Positions 7,295-13,050 of a DNA stretch of 17,540 nt are shown in pieces (position 1 is the stretch's first letter; every line of letters begins with the position of its first letter). The translations under genes and the position numbers were made by a program. The notes under the pieces are model-generated. The model saw only the letters and a list, made by a program, of their open reading frames with translations, was not told the DNA's origin and made no database searches. The DNA is from CAZDOD01 sp964506935 (GTDB taxonomy: Bacteria; Desulfobacterota; Zymogenia; Zymogenales; Zymogenaceae), in NCBI GenBank assembly GCA_964506935.1, contig CAZDOD010000049.1, forward strand, positions 1 through 17,540. Direction: 5' to 3'.

Positions 7295-8906
7295 TTATCC
7301 CTTCGATGTCCATAATGAGCCTTGCGGCACGCCATCCATTTAGTTGGGCCTGGCCGACACTATGAAATATCTGTGACCATGAACTTCCTATAAATACGTT
7401 TTCTATAGGGGTATTGTTTGGTATCCTCTCCCAATCTTCGTGGCTGACATAGAAACCGTATGGTATACCTTTATAGTTCATGGTGTATTCGAAAAGAGTC
7501 GCCGGAGTGATGACCTCCATAACCTCGATATTTTTTGGATCGGAGATTTCCGGTATGACTTCTGCCGCTAGGTTAATAAGTTCCCATGCCTTTTCCTCTT
7601 TCATCTTTTGATACTCATCGCGATCTTTGGGCCAGATATCATAGTCGGAGTAAGCATGGAGGACGACCACTGATTTCCCGGGCGGGGCGTAGATGGGATC
7701 ATCGTAGTTGGAATAAATAGTGATGGTGCTGGCTCCTTCAGAGTAGTCTGCGTTCATCATGTTTTCGTAAACCACGGTACTGTCTAGCGAGGTGTTGTAA
7801 ATGATTTCTGTGTCATTATAACCCAGGGCCTTAAGATCTTTATTCAGGCCGAGATAGACTCCAAGGAGTGAGTTGGATGGTCTCAAAGATTTTACTCTTT
7901 CTACGTAGTCTTTTGGGAGGTTTTCCTCTCCTATGAGTTTGAAGATCATCTGGTAGGGGTCTGTGTTGCAGACGACGTAGCGGGATGTATATACATCACC
8001 GAATTCGGTCTTCACGCCCCTGGCGAGGCCGTCCTCGATGATGATCTCGGTGACGAGCGTACCGGCCTTTACCTCACCGCCGAGCTCTTTTATCCGCTCA
8101 GCATAGGCGTTTGACAGGGCCTGGGATGTACCCGTGATGTGCCAGACGCCGTCCGATAGGTAAGCCTCGGTTGCTGCCAAAGCGATGGCGGCCGTGCAAT
8201 CCGGGACGGGTGGCCCATAATAAACCCAGAGCTGGGATACTACAGCTTTCAGGTGTTCATCGACAAAGAATTCGTCGACTATATCCTGAAGACTTTTATC
8301 TTTCCACTTCATGAAGGTTTTTTGTTTAAACGGTACCTGGGCCTTGGTGATAAAGGCCTTAAAACCCGTATATCTGAAGAGGTCTTTTAGAGATAGCAAA
8401 TCATTATAAAAACCACTACAAAGTGAATGAAAATTGTCGATACCCTCAGATTCCTCGGGCCAAAGTTTCTTGAGAGTATTGTCAAAACCCTCCCAATTAT
8501 TGGGGAGTCTTACATCAATATCATCAGGGTAAATTGAACGATAAAAGTCTGGGAGTTCATACATTTTTACCTTATCACCGACGCCGGTAATCTGAAGGAG
8601 CCTGTAAAGCCCCCTGTCGTTTTTGCCCGGGCCACCTCCGGCCATTTCATGGAGGGCTACTTCAAAAGTGAAGTCTCCCCTTGTGAAGTTTGTGCAGCAT
8701 CCTCCCACCTTGTGGTGCTGCTCCAAAAGAAGGACTTTCAAGCCCGCATTGGCCAGGTGGGCACCTGCCGAGAGACCGCCCATTCCTCCGCCGATTATTA
8801 TGACGTCGTAATCGGCCTCAAAGTCGGGAGGCTCTTTGCCCCCACATCCGACTACTAAGAGTAAGGAAAGGGCGATAAAGAGTGTTAAAAATATTCTCTT
8901 TTTCAT
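7290..8906 (-). CDS. Lipoprotein FAD oxidoreductase, CrtI/phytoene desaturase-like, copy 3
   Basis: The protein has 538 residues from ATG 8906, preceded by GGGGTG; a GTG two codons earlier is the less likely start. A lysine-rich start and hydrophobic stretch lead to the lipobox VVGC with lipid-acceptor C21, then a short GKEPPDFEAD linker. The Rossmann FAD motif GGGMGG (39-44) and the acidic E62 of LLLEQ follow, then KVGGCCTNF. The fold is that of NAD(P)-binding Rossmann amine-oxidase/CrtI/retinol-saturase flavoproteins. The signal places it outside the cytoplasmic membrane, unlike ordinary carotenoid desaturases. Near the C-terminus the motif that reads FIAGNW in copies 1 and 2 is FIGSSW here, so FAD binding or activity may differ. 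It forms a two-gene unit with cytochrome 3, downstream of its own promoter. The substrate is unknown. Confidence 0.88.
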   Translation of the reverse strand: MKKRIFLTLFIALSLLLVVGCGGKEPPDFEADYDVIIIGGGMGGLSAGAHLANAGLKVLLLEQHHKVGGCCTNFTRGDFTFEVALHEMAGGGPGKNDRGLYRLLQITGVGDKVKMYELPDFYRSIYPDDIDVRLPNNWEGFDNTLKKLWPEESEGIDNFHSLCSGFYNDLLSLKDLFRYTGFKAFITKAQVPFKQKTFMKWKDKSLQDIVDEFFVDEHLKAVVSQLWVYYGPPVPDCTAAIALAATEAYLSDGVWHITGTSQALSNAYAERIKELGGEVKAGTLVTEIIIEDGLARGVKTEFGDVYTSRYVVCNTDPYQMIFKLIGEENLPKDYVERVKSLRPSNSLLGVYLGLNKDLKALGYNDTEIIYNTSLDSTVVYENMMNADYSEGASTITIYSNYDDPIYAPPGKSVVVLHAYSDYDIWPKDRDEYQKMKEEKAWELINLAAEVIPEISDPKNIEVMEVITPATLFEYTMNYKGIPYGFYVSHEDWERIPNNTPIENVFIGSSWSQIFHSVGQAQLNGWRAARLIMDIEGIK

Positions 8907-8969
8907 GTTCACCCCACGTTATCAGTTACTTTAGAGAAAATAACATTAAAAACCAATTCAAGGGCAAAA

Positions 8970-8998
8970 TTTATATCATATATCTTGACCTGATGCAA
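8970..8998 (-). promoter_or_regulatory. Extended -10 promoter for flavoprotein 3 / cytochrome 3
   Basis: On the minus strand TTGCAT (8993-8998) is followed after 17 bases by TATAAA (8970-8975), with TGA immediately before the -10. The predicted start is near 8963, about 57 bases before ATG 8906. It would let module 3 be expressed separately. Confidence 0.55.
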
Positions 8999-9033
8999 TA
9001 CTAAATGTAAGCGTTTTTTTGGGGGATAAAGAA

Positions 9034-9068
9034 AATTGGGGCATTTGATATAATCAAATGCCCCAATT
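9034..9068 (-). terminator. 16-bp perfect hairpin, terminator after cytochrome 2
   Basis: AATTGGGGCATTTGAT (9034-9049) is the exact reverse complement of 9053-9068, with a three-base loop. In the minus direction the stem runs into TTTTCTTTATC, so it should terminate or attenuate transcription from the upstream genes. It lies about 140 bases after the cytochrome 2 stop. Confidence 0.7.
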
Positions 9069-9206
9069 GGATCTATTTATACAGATACATACTAATCCAA
9101 TGGATATTGGCCTTTAGGCTTTTATAATGCTAACCCGGTTGTTTTTTTAAAGTCACCTCCAGCTAGAAAAGGAAATCTGAAATTCATCCGTAATATACGG
9201 CGAAGG

Positions 9207-9596
9207 CTAGTCCCTCTGTATGTGACATCCCAGGCAATCCATCGGGGGTGTCTTCCCCTTTGCCGTCTCATCTATATGGCAGATCACACAAGATTTGTGC
9301 ATGGCATCCTTGAAGCTGACCTCGGCATCGGCGTTGTGACAGATCGAGCACTTCGGCGCCGAGCCGGAGACAAAATCCTCGTTCTGCTCGTGATGACAGG
9401 TGACACAAGCCACCCCAAATTCCGTGATGTGCTTTGCATGATAGAAGTCGACCCCGATGTATCGGTTGGTCGCCTTGGTCACATCATCTATCCTAATCTT
9501 GTCCGGGCCGAACTCTATCGAGAGTGCGACGGCGCCCATAAAGATGACAAAGAGAATTGCTGTTATAAGAGACGGTACTATTTTTTTTGTTTTCAT
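9207..9596 (-). CDS. Exported tetraheme cytochrome c, copy 2
   Basis: The protein has 129 residues from ATG 9596 (MKTKKI), set by GGAGGT at 9601-9606. An ATG at 9608 lies upstream of that site and is unlikely. The layout equals copy 3: hydrophobic export signal 7-26, then four CxxCH motifs at 64, 83, 103 and 121, and distal-ligand candidates H53, H56, H69 and H100. Against copy 3 the N-terminal half is identical in both protein and DNA. Changes appear only after the first heme motif (for example NEDFVSGSAPKCSICH against KEDFVSGYAPKCSVCH). It starts 14 bases after flavoprotein 2 and is presumably its electron partner. The hairpin at 9034-9068 follows. Confidence 0.92.
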   Translation of the reverse strand: MKTKKIVPSLITAILFVIFMGAVALSIEFGPDKIRIDDVTKATNRYIGVDFYHAKHITEFGVACVTCHHEQNEDFVSGSAPKCSICHNADAEVSFKDAMHKSCVICHIDETAKGKTPPMDCLGCHIQRD

Positions 9597-9615
9597 TTTC
9601 ACCTCCACCCTTATT
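9382..9615. repeat. 234-bp perfect direct repeat, copy B
   Basis: Identical to 7061-7294, including all third codon positions. It spans the stop region of flavoprotein 2, the ribosome site of cytochrome 2 and its first ~70 codons. Identity stops abruptly inside the coding sequence on the cytochrome side. Confidence 0.92.
9601..9606 (-). promoter_or_regulatory. Ribosome binding site deciding the cytochrome 2 start
   Basis: GGAGGT on the minus strand, four bases before ATG 9596, identical in context to the site of cytochrome 3. Confidence 0.8.
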
Positions 9616-11227
9616 CTATACCTTCGATGTCCATAATGAGCCTTGCGGCCAGATATCCATTGACCTGTGAGGATCCGACGCCGTGAAAGTTTCTTGTCCA
9701 GTTGCCGGCGATAAAGAGATTATCGATGGGAGTGTCGACCGGAATCTTTTTCCACTGGTCGACGTTCATATAAAAGCCGTAAGGGATACCATTGTAGTTC
9801 ATTGTGAATTCGGCCAGAGTTACAGGAGTAATTACCTCCATCACCTCGATATTTTTCGGGTTGGTTAATTCGGGTATTACGTTTCCCGAAAGCTCGATGA
9901 GCTCCCATGCCTTCTCCTCTTTCATCTTGAGGTACTCATCATGATCCTTGGGCCAGGTGTTGAAGTCGGAGAATTCGAGGAGCGTCACCACCGATTTTCC
10001 GGGCGGTGCGTAGATCGGATCGCCGTAGTTGGAGTAGATCGTGATGGCCGAGATCCCTTCGGCAAAGTTCCCACCCATCATGTTGTCGTAGAGCTCTACG
10101 GTGTCCTTCGAGGTGTTATAGAATATCTCGGTGTCTGTATATCCGAGCTTTTTGAGGTCGATATTTAGGCCGAGGTAGACCACGAACAGCGAGTTTGCGA
10201 CCTTTAGTTCATCGATCCTGTCGACGTATTTTTTCGGAAGGTTGTCTTCGCCGACAAGCTTATATACAAACTGGTAAGGGTCGGTGTTGCAGACGACATA
10301 GCGACCAGTATATACATCTCCGAATTCGGTCTTGACGCCTCTGGCGAGGCCGTCCTCGATGATGACCTCGGTGACAAGCGTCCCGGTCTTCACATCACCG
10401 CCAAGCTCTTCTATCCTCTCGGCGTAGGCGTCAGACAGCGCCTGCGAAGTTCCCATTACGTGCTTCGGGCCGTCGGTGAGAAAAACCTCGGTGGCCGCAA
10501 GCGTCAAGAGCGATGTCTGATCGGGTACCGGGGCGCCGTAGTACATCCAGAACTGGGAGACGACCGCCTTGATGTCCTCGCCGACAAAGCATTCATCCAT
10601 CAGCTCTTCCAATGTCTTTTTGCTCCATTTTACGAGGGTCTTGTGGTAAATGGGAACCTTGAGGGTCTCAACCAGTGATTTGAAGCCGGTGTAGCGAAAG
10701 AGGTTCTTGATATCCATGATGTCGGAGAGGACGGTCGAGCACAGGGTGTGGAATTTGTCTACCCCCTCGGACTCCTCGGGCCACCTCTCCTTTAGGGTAC
10801 CATCCCACTCCTCCCATGTCGTGGGCATGGTGATATCGATTTCGGGGTCACCGGGAAAGATCGATCGATAGAGGTCGGGAAGGTCATAGATCTCCACCTT
10901 GTCGCCGACACCGCATGCGTTTATGAGATCTACTATTCCACCGGCGGCGAGCTCGTGGAGCGCGACCTCGAATGTGTAATCGCCCCTTGTGAAGTTTGTG
11001 CAGCATCCTCCTACCTTGTGGTGCTGCTCCAAAAGGAGAACCTTGAGGCCCGCATTGGCCAGATGTGCGCCGGCCGAAAGGCCGGCCATCCCGCCGCCGA
11101 CTATGATGACGTCGTAGTCTGCCTCAAAGTCGGGAGGTTTCTTGCCATCGCATCCCGTTATGACGAGGGAGGAAGATGCGATAAAAAGTGATAAAATAAA
11201 GATAAATAAGAGTCTTTTTTTCTTCAT
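9611..11227 (-). CDS. Lipoprotein FAD oxidoreductase, CrtI/phytoene desaturase-like, copy 2
   Basis: The protein has 538 residues. The N-terminus MKKKRLLFIF plus a hydrophobic core ends in the lipobox VITGC with C26. Asp at +2 (CDG) would favour inner-membrane retention if the enterobacterial Lol rule applies. The FAD Rossmann motif GGGMAG (44-49), E67 in LLLEQ and KVGGCCTNF follow. A C-terminal FAD-contact segment, LFIAGNWTRNFHG, precedes the LIMDIEGIE end shared by the family. The middle section (YYGAPVPDQTS..., DGPKHVMGTSQALSDAYAERI) differs most from the other copies and is where substrate specificity might lie. The gene follows the CoA-transferase by 38 bases and precedes cytochrome 2 by 14. 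The ribosome site is weak (GGCGGGA). Its role is inferred as extracytoplasmic dehydrogenation or reduction of an unknown substrate with electrons passing to or from the cytochrome. Confidence 0.88.
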   Translation of the reverse strand: MKKKRLLFIFILSLFIASSSLVITGCDGKKPPDFEADYDVIIVGGGMAGLSAGAHLANAGLKVLLLEQHHKVGGCCTNFTRGDYTFEVALHELAAGGIVDLINACGVGDKVEIYDLPDLYRSIFPGDPEIDITMPTTWEEWDGTLKERWPEESEGVDKFHTLCSTVLSDIMDIKNLFRYTGFKSLVETLKVPIYHKTLVKWSKKTLEELMDECFVGEDIKAVVSQFWMYYGAPVPDQTSLLTLAATEVFLTDGPKHVMGTSQALSDAYAERIEELGGDVKTGTLVTEVIIEDGLARGVKTEFGDVYTGRYVVCNTDPYQFVYKLVGEDNLPKKYVDRIDELKVANSLFVVYLGLNIDLKKLGYTDTEIFYNTSKDTVELYDNMMGGNFAEGISAITIYSNYGDPIYAPPGKSVVTLLEFSDFNTWPKDHDEYLKMKEEKAWELIELSGNVIPELTNPKNIEVMEVITPVTLAEFTMNYNGIPYGFYMNVDQWKKIPVDTPIDNLFIAGNWTRNFHGVGSSQVNGYLAARLIMDIEGIE

Positions 11228-11265
11228 TTCAATCCCGCCACTTATATTTAATAAACTTTTAAAAG

Positions 11266-12573
11266 CTAATCCAAAAGCCCTACCTCTATGGCTTCTTTTT
11301 CCAACTCGTCGCGATAATCAGGATGGGCGATCGAGATCATCTCCTTTACACGGTCGGATACGGACTTGAGCCAGAGATCGGCGATCCCGTATTCGGTGAC
11401 GATATACTGGACATCAGAGCGGGGTGTGGAGATTACCGTTCCGGGTTGAAATTTAGTTACAATACGGGAAATCCTTCCCTCTTTCGTATCTGCGGTTGAG
11501 GGGAGGGCGAGAAACGATTTACCCCCCTTCGATAGAATTGACCCGCGGACGAAATCGAGCTGACCCCCAGTGCCGCTGTACATCCTGAAGCCCAGGGATT
11601 CCGATCCGCATTGACCGGTCAGGTCTGCCGTCAGTGTGTTGCTTATCGAGATGAAGTTATCGTTTTTGGCAATATTTAGGATGTTATTGGTGAATGACAC
11701 CGGGCAAAATTCGCACACGGGATTGTGGTCGATGAAATCATATAGGGCCCTTGAGCCGATAGCAAATGAAGCCACCATTTTGCCGTGATTGAAGGTCTTT
11801 TTCCTGCCGGTTATGACGCCCTTGATGGCGAGGTCCATCATGGAGTCTGTCATCAGCTCCGTGTGGACACCCAGATCCTTCTTTTCTTCCAATAGGTAGC
11901 CGACGGCGTTCGCCACGCCCCCGATGCCCAGCTGAATCGTTGCTCCGTCCGGAATCTTTGCCGCAATGAGTTCGCCGATTTTCCTCTCCACATCGGTAAT
12001 TGGGATATCCGGCAGTTCAGCCAGGGGATGATCACCTTCGACAATGTAATCCACATCATTGACATGAATAACATTCTGCATTCCGTGGACAAAAGGGGTC
12101 TCACTGTTTACCTGAACGATCACGGTATCAGCAAGCTCGGCGGAGATATCATTGTTATAAACTCCTACCGGTCCGAAACTCATATACCCCCTCGAATCGG
12201 GCCTTGTGACTTCCATGATAACCAGATTGGCTTTTAAGAGCTTGGCAATTTCGTCGGAGAGGGAGAGCTGGTAGGACAATGGATTGATGTTTCCCTTCGT
12301 ATTCATAAACAGTCTTTCCATCGGTCCCAGAAAGAACGAAGTGAAATTTATATGGCCTTTGAATTCGGGTTTGAAAAACTCGAAGGGATACATCGACACG
12401 CCTGAGAAGAGGGAGACGTCTTTCAGCTCCTCGCGGCGTTTGCAAAGCGCATTTATGATATTGATCGGGGCGCTGCATCCCGCAGATACTCCGACGGTAT
12501 CCCCCGATTTTACAAGAGATGCGGCCTTTTCGGCGGTTACGAGTTTTTTCTTATATTCGTCTTGCCACTTCAT
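11266..12573 (-). CDS. Acetyl-CoA hydrolase/transferase family CoA-transferase
   Basis: The protein has 435 residues from ATG 12573 (MKWQDEYKKK); GGAGGT seven bases upstream decides this over a TTG at 12591. Size and motifs match the family of 4-hydroxybutyrate and butyryl-CoA:acetate CoA-transferases. An N-terminal half with AGCSAP (31-36) is followed by the glycine loop LGIGGVANAV (215-224) and the catalytic glutamate E239 in VHTELMTDS, the residue that forms the covalent glutamyl-CoA intermediate in this family. The C-terminal domain has GGQLDFVRG and KSFLALPSTA. There is no signal peptide, so it is cytoplasmic. It sits inside the flavoprotein-cytochrome operon, which suggests that an acid made or imported by the pathway is activated to its CoA ester, with acetyl-CoA or similar as donor. 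The exact substrate is not readable from sequence. Confidence 0.92.
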   Translation of the reverse strand: MKWQDEYKKKLVTAEKAASLVKSGDTVGVSAGCSAPINIINALCKRREELKDVSLFSGVSMYPFEFFKPEFKGHINFTSFFLGPMERLFMNTKGNINPLSYQLSLSDEIAKLLKANLVIMEVTRPDSRGYMSFGPVGVYNNDISAELADTVIVQVNSETPFVHGMQNVIHVNDVDYIVEGDHPLAELPDIPITDVERKIGELIAAKIPDGATIQLGIGGVANAVGYLLEEKKDLGVHTELMTDSMMDLAIKGVITGRKKTFNHGKMVASFAIGSRALYDFIDHNPVCEFCPVSFTNNILNIAKNDNFISISNTLTADLTGQCGSESLGFRMYSGTGGQLDFVRGSILSKGGKSFLALPSTADTKEGRISRIVTKFQPGTVISTPRSDVQYIVTEYGIADLWLKSVSDRVKEMISIAHPDYRDELEKEAIEVGLLD

Positions 12574-12580
12574 AGTAATT

Positions 12581-12586
12581 ACCTCC
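12581..12586 (-). promoter_or_regulatory. Ribosome binding site deciding the CoA-transferase start
   Basis: GGAGGT on the minus strand, seven bases before ATG 12573. The longer TTG-initiated frame would place this site inside the coding region. Confidence 0.75.
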
Positions 12587-12591
12587 ATCAA

Positions 12592-12633
12592 TTATCTATA
12601 AAATAGATAAAGTTTAAAAGGCAATTTAAACTT
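12592..12633. repeat. Two abutting perfect inverted repeats
   Basis: TTATCTAT/ATAGATAA (12592-12599/12603-12610, loop AAA) abuts AAGTTTAAA/TTTAAACTT (12610-12618/12625-12633, loop of 6). Both lie in the 72-base gap between cytochrome 1 and the CoA-transferase. They are AT-only or nearly so, and no T-run makes them a terminator. They could be a regulator site or mRNA processing/stability hairpins. The second resembles the AAGTT/AACTT dyad at 15407-15417. Confidence 0.6.
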
Positions 12634-12645
12634 CCTATTAAATGA

Positions 12646-13035
12646 CTATTTTCTTTGAATATGACAGCTCAGGCACTCCGTCGGTGGGTTTTCCCCCATC
12701 GCAACTTTGTTTAGATGGCACACGACACAGGTCTTGTGCATCGAGTCTTTGAAGCTGACTTCGGTATCGGCGTTGTGGCAGAGCGAACACTTGGCCACAG
12801 GGCCGGAGACGAAGTCCTCCTTCTCTTCGTGATGGCATGTGACGCAGGCAATCTCGCGTTCCATAATGTGTCTTGAATGGTAGAAGTCAACTCCGATGTA
12901 TCGGTTGGTCGCCTTGGTCACATCGTCTATCCTTATCTTGTCGGGGCCGAATTCTATCGAAAACGCGACGGCACATACGAACGTGATCACGATGAATAGA
13001 ATTACCCCCAAAGGAAAGATATCTTTCTTTTTCAT
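12646..13035 (-). CDS. Exported tetraheme cytochrome c, copy 1
   Basis: The protein has 129 residues with an export signal at about 6-26. The CxxCH motifs sit at the same positions as in copies 2 and 3: C64-H68, C83-H87, C103-H107 and C121-H125. Extra histidines H53, H56, H69 and H100 bring the total to eight. The segment SIEFGPDKIRIDDVTKATNR is invariant in all three copies and may be the docking surface or fold core. It otherwise differs clearly from copies 2/3 in signal and loops (FYHSRHIMEREIA). A G-rich ribosome site (GGGGGGAAATT) precedes the ATG, 15 bases after the flavoprotein 1 stop. It is expected to act as a periplasmic or membrane-anchored electron carrier for flavoprotein 1. Confidence 0.92.
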   Translation of the reverse strand: MKKKDIFPLGVILFIVITFVCAVAFSIEFGPDKIRIDDVTKATNRYIGVDFYHSRHIMEREIACVTCHHEEKEDFVSGPVAKCSLCHNADTEVSFKDSMHKTCVVCHLNKVAMGENPPTECLSCHIQRK

Positions 13036-13050
13036 AATTTCCCCCCGCTA

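Larger units (their letters stand above)
8907..9206. other. Intergenic region splitting the cluster
   Basis: About 300 bases lie between cytochrome 2 and flavoprotein 3, against 14-72 bases at the other junctions. They contain a perfect 16-bp hairpin and a promoter candidate (listed separately). A GGAGGT at 9155-9160 (minus) has no start codon at a usable distance. No gene is visible. Confidence 0.7.

Noticed and set aside
6886..7335. Longer cytochrome 3 starting at 7335
   Set aside because: The extra 20 residues overlap the flavoprotein 3 end and are not signal-like. GGAGGT points to ATG 7275, and all three cytochromes then have the same 129-residue length.
9155..9160. GGAGGT on the minus strand in the 8907-9206 gap as the start of a small gene
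   Set aside because: No ATG, GTG or TTG start follows at a usable distance and no coding frame is apparent. It may be chance or a decayed gene start.
7061..9615. The 234-bp repeat as part of a mobile element
   Set aside because: There are no transposase, terminal inverted repeats or target duplications. The repeat boundaries fall within genes that stay intact.
9222..9686. 154-codon plus-strand frame opposite cytochrome 2, with a partial copy opposite cytochrome 3
   Set aside because: It is conserved only because it lies in the duplicated DNA. It is antisense to a clear heme protein and has no ribosome site.
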